A DNA stretch of 64,000 nucleotides from Metellina segmentata (taxonomy: Eukaryota; Arthropoda; Arachnida; Araneae; Tetragnathidae), in contig OX375872.1 of the NCBI GenBank assembly GCA_947359465.1, positions 2,586,395 to 2,650,394 on the forward strand, given 5' to 3'. Each line of letters begins with the position of its first letter. The first letter of the stretch is position 1. Positions 25,101 through 37,497 of the stretch are shown in pieces. The translations under genes and the position numbers were made by a program. The notes below the pieces were generated by a model. The model saw only the letters and a list, made by a program, of their open reading frames with translations. It ran no database searches and was not told where the DNA came from.

Positions 25101-28100
25101 TATCCTCCTCACTACCCTTTATGTGAGAATTTTTTTTTTCTTTAGCGCTCTTTCCCAATCCGGTGCAAGGCCACATGTCTGCCCTTTAGTTACGTCCCGA
25201 GTACTTTTCAAGTGCTTTCATATGAATTTACCTTTTGCAACTATGTTATATTTCTATATTTGTTGCTTTGTGTATTTTTTACTTATCTTTATCCGAGCTA
25301 TAAAATTGAAATTGTGAATTAATTGAGTAAGAGTGTGTCTCAATTTCACTTTATCCTCCTCACTACCCTTTTTGTTAGAATTTTTTTTTTCTTTAGCGCC
25401 CTTTCCCAATCCGGTGCAAGACCACATGTCTGTCCCCTAGATACGTCCCGAGTACGTTTTTAAGTGCTTTCATTTGAATTTACATTTTGCAATTATGTAA
25501 TATTTCTATATTTGTTGCTTTGTGTATTTTTTTCTTATATTTTTCTGAGGTATATAAAATTAAAATTGTGAATTAATTGTGTGAGAGCTTGTCTGAAATT
25601 CACTTTATCCTCCTCACTTCCCTTTTTGTTAGAATGATTTTTTTTTCTTTAGAACCACTTCCCAATCCAATGCAAGGCCACATGTCTGCCCCATAGTTAC
25701 GTCCCGAGTACTTTTCAAGTCCTTTCATATGAATTTACCTTTTGCAACTATGTAATATTTCTATATTTGTTGCTTTGTGTATTTTTTACTTATCTTTATC
25801 CGAGCTATAAAATTAAAATTGTGAATTAATTGAGTAAGAGTGTGTTTCAATTTCACTTTATCTACCTCACTACCCTTTTTGTTAGAATTTTTTTTTTTCT
25901 TTAGCGCCCTTTCCCAATCCGGTGCAAGGCCACATGTCTGCCCCCTAGTTACGTCCCGAGTACTTTTCAAGTGCTTTCATATGAATTTACTTTTTGCAAC
26001 TATGTAATATTTCTATATTGGTTGCTTTGTGTATTTTTACTTATCTTTATCTGAGCTATAAAATTAAAATTGTGAATTAATTGAGTAAGAGTGTGTCTCA
26101 ATTTCACTTTATCCTCCTCACTACCCTTTTTGTGAGAATTTTTTTTTCTTTAGCGCTCTTTCCCAATCCGGTGCAAGGCCACATGTCTGTCCCCTAGTTA
26201 CGTCCCGAGTACTTTTCAAGTGCTTTCATATGAATTTACCTCTTGCAACTATGTAATATTTCTATATTTGTTGCTTTGTGTTTTTTTACTTATCTTTATC
26301 TGAGCTATAAAATTAAAATTGTGAATTAATTGAGTAACAGTGTGTCTTAATTTCACTTTATCCTCCTCACTACCCTTTTTGTGAGAATTTTTTCTTCTTT
26401 AGCGCCCTTTCCCAATCCGGTGCAAGGCCACATGTCTGCCCCCTAGTTACGTCCCGAGTACTTTTCAAGTGCTTTCATATGAATTTAGATTTTGCAATTA
26501 TGTAATATCTCTATATTTGTTGCTTTGTGTATTTTTTTCTTATCTTTTGCTGAGGTAAAAAAATTTAAAATTGTGAATTAATTGTGTGAGAGCGTGTCTG
26601 AAATTCACTTTATCCTCCTCTTTACCCTTTTTGTTAGAATGATTTTGTTTTCTGTAGCGCGCCTTCCCAATCCGGTGCAAGGCCACATGTCTGCCCCCTA
26701 GTTACGTCCCGAGTACTTTTCAAGTGCTTTCATATGAATTTACCTTTTGCAACTATGTTATATTTCTATATTTGTTGCTTTGTGTATTTTTTACTTATCT
26801 TTATCCGAGCTATAAAATTGAAATTGTGAATTAATTGAGTAAGAGTGTGTCTCAATTTCACTTTATCCTCCTCACTACCCTTTTGTTAGAATTTTTTTTT
26901 TCTTTAGCGCCCTTTCCCAATCCGGTGCAAGACCACATGTCTGTCCCCTAGATACGTCCCGAGTACGTTTTTAAGTGCTTTCATTTGAATTTACATTTTG
27001 CAATTATGTAATATTTCTATATTTGTTGCTTTGTGTATTTTTTTCTTATATTTTTCTGAGGTATAAAATTAAAATTGTGAATTAATTGTGTGAGAGCTTG
27101 TCTGAAATTCACTTTATCCTCCTCACTTCCCTTTTTGTTAGAATGATTTTTTTTTCTTTAGAACCACTTCCCAATCCAATGCAAGGCCACATGTCTGCCC
27201 TATAGTTACGTCCCGAGTACTTTTCAAGTCCTTTCATATGAATTTACCTTTTGCAACTATGTAATATTTCTATATTTGTTGCTTTGTGTATTTTTTACTT
27301 ATCTTTATCCGAGCTATATAAAATTAAAATTGTGAATTAATTGAGTAAGAGTGTGTTTCAATTTCACTTTATCATCCTCACTACCCTTTTTGTTAGAATT
27401 TTTTTTTTCTTTAGCGCCCTTTCCCAATCCGGTGCAAGGCCACATGTCTGCCCCCTAGTTACGTCCCGAGTACTTTTCAAGTGCTTTCATATGAATTTAC
27501 TTTTTGCAACTATGTAATATTTCTATATTGGTTGCTTTGTGTATTTTTACTTATCTTTATCTGAGCTATAAAATTAAAATTGTGAATTAATTGAGTAAGA
27601 GTGTGTCTCAATTTCACTTTATCCTCCTCACTACCCTTTTTGTGAGAATTTTTTTTTCTTTAGCGCCCTTTCCCAATCCGGTGCAAGGCCACATGTCTGT
27701 CCCCTAGTTACGTCCCGAGTACTTTTCAAGTGCTTTCATATGAATTTACCTCTTGCAACTATGTAATATTTCTATATTTGTTGCTTTGTGTTTTTTTACT
27801 TATCTTTATCTGAGCTATAAAATTAAAATTGTGAATTAATTGAGTAACAGTGTGTCTTAATTTCACTTTATCCTCCTCACTACCCTTTTTGTGAGAATTT
27901 TTTTTTTCTTTAGCGCCCTTACCCAATCCGGTGCAAGGCCACATGTCTGACCCCTAGTTACGTCCCGAGTACTTTTCAAGTGCTTTCATATGAATTTACC
28001 TTTTGCAACTATGTAATATTTCTATATTGGTTGCTTTGTGTATTTTTACTTATCTTTATCTGAGCTATAAAATTAAAATTGTGAATTAATTGAGTAAGAG

Positions 28101-30250
28101 TGTGTCTCAATTTCACTTTATCCTCCTCACTACCCTTTATGTGAGAATTTTTTTTTTCTTTAGCGCTCTTTCCCAATCCGGTGCAAGGCCACATGTCTGC
28201 CCCCTAGTTACGTCCCGAGTACTTTTCAAGTGCTTTCATATGAATTTACCTTTTGCAACTATGTTATATTTCTATATTTGTTGCTTTGTGTATTTTTTAC
28301 TTATCTTTATCCGAGCTATAAAATTGAAATTGTGAATTAATTGAGTAAGAGTGTGTCTCAATTTCACTTTATCCTCCTCACTACCCTTTTTGTTAGAATT
28401 TTTTTTTTCTTTAGCGCCCTTTCCCAATCCGGTGCAAGACCACATGTCTGTCCCCTAGATACGTCCCGAGTACGTTTTTAAGTGCTTTCATTTGAATTTA
28501 CATTTTGCAATTATGTAATATTTCTATATTTGTTGCTTTGTGTATTTTTTTCTTATATTTTTCTGAGGTATATAAAATTAAAATTGTGAATTAATTGTGT
28601 GAGAGCTTGTCTGAAATTCACTTTATCCTCCTCACTTCCCTTTTTGTTAGAATGATTTTTTTTTCTTTAGAACCACTTCCCAATCCAATGCAAGGCCACA
28701 TGTCTGCCCCATAGTTACGTCCCGAGTACTTTTCAAGTCCTTTCATATGAATTTACCTTTTGCAACTATGTAATATTTCTATATTTGTTGCTTTGTGTAT
28801 TTTTTACTTATCTTTATCCGAGCTATAAAATTAAAATTGTGAATTAATTGAGTAAGAGTGTGTTTCAATTTCACTTTATCTACCTCACTACCCTTTTTGT
28901 TAGAATTTTTTTTTTCTTTAGCGCCCTTTCCCAATCCGGTGCAAGGCCACATGTCTGCCCCCTAGTTACGTCCCGAGTACTTTTCAAGTGCTTTCATATG
29001 AATTTACTTTTTGCAACTATGTAATATTTCTATATTGGTTGCTTTGTGTATTTTTACTTATCTTTATCTGGAGCTATAAAATTAAAATTGTGAATTAATT
29101 GAGTAAAAGTGTGTCTCAATTTCACTTTATCCTCCTCACTACCCTTTTTGTGAGAATTTTTTTTTCTTTAGCGCCCTTTCCCAATCCGGTGCAAGGCCAC
29201 ATGTCTGTCCCCTAGTTACGTCCCGATTACTTTTCAAGTGCTTTCATATGAATTTACCTCTTGCAACTATGTAATATTTCTATATTTGTTGCTTTGTGTT
29301 TTTTTACTTATCTTTATCTGAGCTATAAAATTAAAATTGTGAATTAATTGAGTAAGAGTGTGTCTTAATTTCACTTTATCCTCCTCACTACCCTTTTTGT
29401 GAGAATTTTTTTTTTCTTTAGCGCCCTTACCCAATCCGGTGCAAGGCCACATGTCTGACCCCTAGTTACGTCCCGAGTACTTTTCAAGTGCTTTCATATG
29501 AATTTACCTTTTGCAACTATGTAATATTTCTATATTGGTTGCTTTGTGTATTTTTACTTATCTTTATCTGAGCTATAAAATTAAAATTGTGAATTAATTG
29601 AGTAAGAGTGTGTCTCAATTTCACTTTATCCTCCTCACTACCCTTTTTGTGAGAATTTTTTCTTCTTTAGCGCCCTTTCCCAATCCGGTGCAAGGCCACA
29701 TGTCTGCCCCCTAGTTACGTCCCGAGTACTTTTCAAGTGCTTTCATATGAATTTAGATTTTGCAATTATGTAATATCTCTATATTTGTTGCTTTGTGTAT
29801 TTTTTTCTTATCTTTTGCTGAGGTAAAAAAATTTAAAATTGTGAATTAATTGTGTGAGAGCGTGTCTGAAATTCACTTTATCCTCCTCTTTACCCTTTTT
29901 GTTAGAATGATTTTGTTTTCTGTAGCGCGCCTTCCCAATCCGGTGCAAGGCCACATGTCTGCCCCCTAGTTACGTCCCGAGTACTTTTCAAGTGCTTTCA
30001 TATGAATTTACCTTTTGCAACTATGTTATATTTCTATATTTGTTGCTTTGTGTATTTTTTACTTATCTTTATCCGAGCTATAAAATTGAAATTGTGAATT
30101 AATTGAGTAAGAGTGTGTCTCAATTTCACTTTATCCTCCTCACTACCCTTTTTGTTAGAATTTTTTTTTTCTTTAGCGCCCTTTCCCAATCCGGTGCAAG
30201 ACCACATGTCTGTCCCCTAGATACGTCCCGAGTACGTTTTTAAGTGCTTT
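16184..30250 (+). repeat. Array interior, left half: higher-order blocks repeated at offsets near 3.02 and 3.27 kb
   Basis: Diagnostic monomers recur in a fixed order. The variant AACCACTTCCCAATCCAATG appears near 20880, 22886, 25651, 27161, 28671 and 30431. TTTAGATTTTGCAATTATG appears near 22212, 23721, 26484 and 29750. Region 25072-25990 matches 28090-29010 at an offset of 3018 bp. From about 26480 onward the match to 29750 and beyond is at about 3270 bp, that is, one extra monomer. This is a mosaic of multi-monomer units of about 1.5 and 3 kb reshuffled by unequal exchange. Confidence 0.8.
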
Positions 30251-31500
30251 CATTTGAATTTACATTTTGCAATTATGTAATATTTCTATATTTGTTGCTT
30301 TGTGTATTTTTTTCTTATATTTTTCTGAGGTATAAAATTAAAATTGTGAATTAATTGTGTGAGAGCTTGTCTGAAATTCACTTTATCCTCCTCACTTCCC
30401 TTTTTGTTAGAATGATTTTTTTTTCTTTAGAACCACTTCCCAATCCAATGCAAGGCCACATGTCTGCCCTATAGTTACGTCCCGAGTACTTTTCAAGTCC
30501 TTTCATATGAATTTACCTTTTGCAACTATGTAATATTTCTATATTTGTTGCTTTGTGTATTTTTTACTTATCTTTATCCGAGCTATATAAAATTAAAATT
30601 GTGAATTAATTGAGTAAGAGTGTGTTTCAATTTCACTTTATCATCCTCACTACCCTTTTTGTTAGAATTTTTTTTTTCTTTAGCGCCCTTTCCCAATCCG
30701 GTGCAAGGCCACATGTCTGCCCCCTAGTTACGTCCCGAGTACTTTTCAAGTGCTTTCATATGAATTTACTTTTTGCAACTATGTAATATTTCTATATTGG
30801 TTGCTTTGTGTATTTTTACTTATCTTTATCTGAGCTATAAAATTAAAATTGTGAATTAATTGAGTAAGAGTGTGTCTCAATTTCACTTTATCCTCCTCAC
30901 TACCCTTTTTGTGAGAATTTTTTTTTCTTTAGCGCCCTTTCCCAATCCGGTGCAAGGCCACATGTCGGTCCCCTAGTTACGTCCCGAGTACTTTTCAAGT
31001 GCTTTCATATGAATTTACCTCTTGCAACTATGTAATATTTCTATATTTGTTGCTTTGTGTTTTTTTACTTATCTTTATCTGAGCTATAAAATTAAAATTG
31101 TGAATTAATTGAGTAACAGTGTGTCTTAATTTCACTTTATCCTCCTCACTACCCTTTTTGTGAGAATTTTTTTTTCTTTAGCGCCCTTACCCAATCCGGT
31201 GCAAGGCCACATGTCTGACCCCTAGTTACGTCCCGAGTACTTTTCAAGTGCTTTCATATGAATTTACCTTTTGCAACTATGTAATATTTCTATATTGGTT
31301 GCTTTGTGTATTTTTACTTATCTTTATCTGAGCTATAAAATTAAAATTGTGAATTAATTGAGTAAGAGTGTGTCTCAATTTCACTTTATCCTCCTCACTA
31401 CCCTTTTTGTGAGAATTTTTTTTTTCTTTAGCGCCCTTTCCCAATCCGGTGCAAGGCCACATGTCTGTCCCCTAGTTACGTCCCGAGTACTTTTCAAGTG

Positions 31501-33003
31501 CTGTCATATGAATTTACCTTTTGCAACTATGTAATATTTCTATATTGGTTGCTTTGTGTATTTTTACTTATCTTTATCTGGAGCTATAAAATTAAAATTG
31601 TGAATTAATTGAGTAAGAGTGTGTCTCAATTTCACTTTATCCTCCTCACTACCCTTTATGTGAGAATTTTTTTTTTCTTTAGCGCTCTTTCCCAATCCGG
31701 TGCAAGGCCACATGTCTGCCCCCTAGTTACGTCCCTAGTACTTTTCAAGTGCTTTCATATGAATTTACTTTTTGCAACTATGTAATATTTCTATATTTGT
31801 TGCTTTGTGTTTTTTTACTTATCTTTATCTGAGCTATAAAATTAAAATTGTGAATTAATTGAGTAACAGTGTGTCTTAATTTCACTTTATCCTCCTCACT
31901 ACCCTTTTTGTGAGAATTTTTTTTTTCTTTAGCGCCCTTACCCAATCCGGTGCAAGGCCACATGTCTGACCCCTAGTTACGTCCCGAGTACTTTTCAAGT
32001 GCTGTCATATGAATTTACCTTTTGCAACTATGTAATATTTCTATATTGGTTGCTTTGTGTATTTTTACTTATCTTTATCTGGAGCTATAAAATTAAAATT
32101 GTGAATTAATTGAGTAAGAGTGTGTCTCAATTTCACTTTATCCTCCTCACTACCCTTTATGTGAGAATTTTTTTTTTCTTTAGCGCTCTTTCCCAATCCG
32201 GTGCAAGGCCACATGTCTGCCCCCTAGTTACGTCCCTAGTACTTTTCAAGTGCTTTCATATGAATTTACTTTTTGCAACTATGTAATATTTCTATATTTG
32301 TTGCTTTGTGTTTTTTTACTTATCTTTATCTGAGCTATAAAATTAAAATTGTGAATTAATTGAGTAACAGTGTGTCTTAATTTCACTTTATCCTCCTCAC
32401 TACCCTTTTTGTGAGAATTTTTTTTTTCTTTAGCGCCCTTACCCAATCCGGTGCAAGGCCACATGTCTGACCCCTAGTTACGTCCCGAGTACTTTTCAAG
32501 TGCTGTCATATGAATTTACCTTTTGCAACTATGTAATATTTCTATATTGGTTGCTTTGTGTATTTTTACTTATCTTTATCTGGAGCTATAAAATTAAAAT
32601 TGTGAATTAATTGAGTAAGAGTGTGTCTCAATTTCACTTTATCCTCCTCACTACCCTTTATGTGAGAATTTTTTTTTTCTTTAGCGCTCTTTCCCAATCC
32701 GGTGCAAGGCCACATGTCTGCCCCCTAGTTACGTCCCTAGTACTTTTCAAGTGCTTTCATATGAATTTACTTTTTGCAACTATGTAATATTTCTATATTT
32801 GTTGCTTTGTGTTTTTTTACTTATCTTTATCTGAGCTATAAAATTAAAATTGTGAATTAATTGAGTAACAGTGTGTCTTAATTTCACTTTATCCTCCTCA
32901 CTACCCTTTTTGTGAGAATTTTTTTTTTCTTTAGCGCCCTTTCCCAATCCGGTGCAAGGCCACATGTCTGTCCCCTAGTTACGTCCCGAGTACTTTTCAA
33001 GTG
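31501..33003 (+). repeat. Three tandem 501-bp dimer units
   Basis: The diagnostic word CTGTCATATG starts at 31501, 32002, 32503 and 33004, exactly 501 bp apart. Each unit joins one monomer with CCCTTTATGTGAG and GTCCCTAGTAC to a second with GAGTAACAGTG and TCTGACCCCTAG. The copies look almost identical, so their spread is recent compared with the age of the array. Confidence 0.92.
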
Positions 33004-34502
33004 CTGTCATATGAATTTACCTTTTGCAACTATGTAATATTTCTATATTGGTTGCTTTGTGTATTTTTACTTATCTTTATCTGGAGCTATAAAATTAAAA
33101 TTGTGAATTAATTGAGTAAGAGTGTGTCTCAATTTCACTTTATCCTCCTCACTACCCTTTATGTGAGAATTTTTTTTTTCTTTAGTGCTCTTTCCCAATC
33201 CGGTGCAAGGCCACATGTCTGCCCCCTAGTTACGTCCCTAGTACTTTTCAAGTGCTTTCATATGAATTTACTTTTTGCAACTATGTAATATTTCTATATT
33301 TGTTGCTTTGTGTTTTTTTACTTATCTTTATCTGAGCTATAAAATTAAAATTGTGAATTAATTGAGTAACAGTGTGTCTTAATTTCACTTTATCCTCCTC
33401 ACTACCCTTTTTGTGAGAATTTTTTTTTCTTTAGCGCCCTTTCCCAATCCGGTGCAAGGCCACATGTCTGTCCCCTAGTTACGTCCCGAGTACTTTTCAA
33501 GTGCTTTCATATGAATTTACCTCTTGCAACTATGTAATATTTCTATATTTGTTGCTTTGTGTTTTTTTACTTATCTTTATCTGAGCTATAAAATTAAAAT
33601 TGTGAATTAATTGAGTAACAGTGTGTCTTAATTTCACTTTATCCTCCTCACTACCCTTTTTGTGAGAATTTTTTTTTTCTTTAGCGCCCTTACCCAATCC
33701 GGTGCAAGGCCACATGTCTGACCCCTAGTTACGTCCCGAGTACTTTTCAAGTGCTTTCATATGAATTTACCTTTTGCAACTATGTAATATTTCTATATTG
33801 GTTGCTTTGTGTATTTTTACTTATCTTTATCTGGAGCTATAAAATTAAAATTGTGAATTAATTGAGTAAGAGTGTGTCTCAATTTCACTTTATCCTCCTC
33901 ACTACCCTTTTTGTGAGAATTTTTTTTTCTTTAGCGCCCTTTCCCAATCCGGTGCAAGGCCACATGTCTGTCCCCTAGTTACGTCCCGAGTACTTTTCAA
34001 GTGCTGTCATATGAATTTACCTTTTGCAACTATGTAATATTTCTATATTGGTTGCTATGTGTATTTTTACTTATCTTTATCTGGAGCTATAAAATTAAAA
34101 TTGTGAATTAATTGAGTAAGAGTGTGTCTCAATTTCACTTTATCCTCCTCACTACCCTTTATGTGAGAATTTTTTTTTCTTTAGCGCCCTTTCCCAATCC
34201 GGTGCAAGGCCACATGTCTGTCCCCTAGATACGTCCCGAGTACTTTTCAAGTGCTTTCATATGAATTTACCTCTTGCAACTATGTAATATTTCTATATTG
34301 GTTGCTTTGTGTATTTTTACTTATCTTTATCTGGAGCTATAAAATTAAAATTGTGAATTAATTGAGTAAGAGTGTGTCTCAATTTTACTTTATCCTCCTC
34401 ACTACCCTTTTTGTTATAATTTTTTTTTTCTAGCGCCCTTTCCCAATCCGGTGCAAGGCCACATGTCTGTCCCCTAGTTACGTCCCGAGTACTTTTCAAG
34501 TG

Positions 34503-37005
34503 CTGTCATATGAATTTACCTTTTGCAACTATGTAATATTTCTATATTGGTTGCTATGTGTATTTTTACTTATCTTTATCTGGAGCTATAAAATTAAAAT
34601 TGTGAACTAATTGAGTAAGAGTGTGTCTTAATTTCACTTTATCCTCCTCACTACCCTTTTTGTGAGAATTTTTTTTTTCTTTAGCGCCCTTACCCAATCC
34701 GGTGCAAGGCCACATGTCTGACCCCTAGTTACGTCCCGAGTACTTTTCAAGTGCTTTCATATAAATTTACCTTTTGCAACTATGTAATATTTCTATATTG
34801 GTTGCTTTGTGTATTTTTACTTATCTTTATCTGAGCTATAAAATTAAAATTGTGAATTAATTGAGTAAGAGTGTGTCTCAATTTCACTTTATCCTCCTCA
34901 CTACCCTTTTTGTGAGAATTTTTTTTTTCTTTAGCGCCCTTTCCCAATCCGGTGCAAGGCCACATGTCTGTCCCCTAGTTACGTCCCGAGTACTTTTCAA
35001 GTGCTGTCATATGAATTTACCTTTTGCAACTATGTAATATTTCTATATTGGTTGCTTTGTGTATTTTTACTTATCTTTATCTGGAGCTATAAAATTAAAA
35101 TTGTGAATTAATTGAGTAAGAGTGTGTCTCAATTTCACTTTATCCTCCTCACTACCCTTTATGTGAGAATTTTTTTTTTCTTTAGCGCTCTTTCCCAATC
35201 CGGTGCAAGGCCACATGTCTGCCCCCTAGTTACGTCCCTAGTACTTTTCAAGTGCTTTCATATGAATTTACTTTTTGCAACTATGTAATATTTCTATATT
35301 TGTTGCTTTGTGTTTTATTACTTATCTTTATCTGAGCTATAAAATTAAAATTGTGAATTAATTGAGTAACAGTGTGTCTTAATTTCACTTTATCCTCCTC
35401 ACTACCCTTTTTGTGAGAATTTTTTTTTTCTTTAGCGCCCTTACCCAATCCGGTGCAAGGCCACATGTCTGACCCCTAGTTACGTCCCGAGTACTTTTCA
35501 AGTGCTGTCATATGAATTTACCTTTTGCAACTATGTAATATTTCTATATTGGTTGCTTTGTGTATTTTTACTTATCTTTATCTGGAGCTATAAAATTAAA
35601 ATTGTGAATTAATTGAGTAAGAGTGTGTCTCAATTTCACTTTATCCTCCTCACTACCCTTTATGTGAGAATTTTTTTTTTCTTTAGCGCTCTTTCCCAAT
35701 CCGGTGCAAGGCCACATGTCTGCCCCCTAGTTACGTCCCTAGTACTTTTCAAGTGCTTTCATATGAATTTACTTTTTGCAACTATGTAATATTTCTATAT
35801 TTGTTGCTTTGTGTTTTTTTACTTATCTTTATCTGAGCTATAAAATTAAAATTGTGAATTAATTGAGTAACAGTGTGTCTTAATTTCACTTTATCCTCCT
35901 CACTACCCTTTTTGTGAGAATTTTTTTTTTCTTTAGCGCCCTTACCCAATCCGGTGCAAGGCCACATGTCTGACCCCTAGTTACGTCCCGAGTACTTTTC
36001 AAGTGCTGTCATATGAATTTACCTTTTGCAACTATGTAATATTTCTATATTGGTTGCTTTGTGTATTTTTACTTATCTTTATCTGGAGCTATAAAATTAA
36101 AATTGTGAATTAATTGAGTAAGAGTGTGTCTCAATTTCACTTTATCCTCCTCACTACCCTTTATGTGAGAATTTTTTTTTCTTTAGCGCTCTTTCCCAAT
36201 CCGGTGCAAGGCCACATGTCTGCCCCCTAGTTACGTCCCTAGTACTTTTCAAGTGCTTTCATATGAATTTACTTTTTGCAACTATGTAATATTTCTATAT
36301 TTGTTGCTTTGTGTTTTTTTACTTATCTTTATCTGAGCTATAAAATTAAAATTGTGAATTAATTGAGTAACAGTGTGTCTTAATTTCACTTTATCCTCCT
36401 CACTACCCTTTTTGTGAGAATTTTTTTTTCTTTAGCGCCCTTACCCAATCCGGTGCAAGGCCACATGTCTGACCCCTAGTTACGTCCCGAGTACTTTTCA
36501 AGTGCTGTCATATGAATTTACCTTTTGCAACTATGTAATATTTCTATATTGGTTGCTTTGTGTATTTTTACTTATCTTTATCTGGAGCTATAAAATTAAA
36601 ATTGTGAATTAATTGAGTAAGAGTGTGTCTCAATTTCACTTTATCCTCCTCACTACCCTTTATGTGAGAATTTTTTTTTTCTTTAGCGCTCTTTCCCAAT
36701 CCGGTGCAAGGCCACATGTCTGCCCCCTAGTTACGTCCCTAGTACTTTTCAAGTGCTTTCATATGAATTTACTTTTTGCAACTATGTAATATTTCTATAT
36801 TTGTTGCTTTGTGTTTTTTTACTTATCTTTATCTGAGCTATAAAATTAAAATTGTGAATTAATTGAGTAACAGTGTGTCTTAATTTCACTTTATCCTCCT
36901 CACTACCCTTTTTGTGAGAATTTTTTTTTTCTTTAGCGCCCTTTCCCAATCCGGTGCAAGGCCACATGTCTGTCCCCTAGTTACGTCCCGAGTACTTTTC
37001 AAGTG
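34503..37005 (+). repeat. Five tandem dimer units of ~501 bp
   Basis: CTGTCATATG starts at 34503, 35004, 35505, 36006, 36505 and 37006, giving units of 501, 501, 501, 499 and 501 bp. The four units from 35004 onward have the same dimer structure as 31501-33003; the first (34503-35003) is a related but different monomer pair. Offsets between the two dimer blocks are 3503 bp early on and 4002 bp later. One block therefore gained a dimer after the larger duplication. Confidence 0.9.
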
Positions 37006-37497
37006 CTGTCATATGAATTTACCTTTTGCAACTATGTAATATTTCTATATTGGTTGCTTTGTGTATTTTTACTTATCTTTATCTGGAGCTATAAAATTAA
37101 AATTGTGAATTAATTGAGTAAGAGTGTGTCTCAATTTCACTTTATCCTCCTCACTACCCTTTATGTGAGAATTTTTTTTTTCTTTAGCGCTCTTTCCCAA
37201 TCCGGTGCAAGGCCGCATGTCTGCCCCCTAGTTACGTCCCTAGTACTTTTCAAGTGCTTTCATATGAATTTACTTTTTGCAACTATGTAATATTTCTATA
37301 TTTGTTGCTTTGTGTTTTTTTACTTATCTTTATCTGAGCTATAAAATTAAAATTGTGAATTAATTGAGTAACAGTGTGTCTTAATTTCACTTTATCCTCC
37401 TCACTACCCTTTTTGTGAGAATTTTTTTTTCTTTAGCGCCCTTTCCCAATCCGGTGCAAGGCCACATGTCTGTCCCCTAGTTACGTCCCGAGTACTT

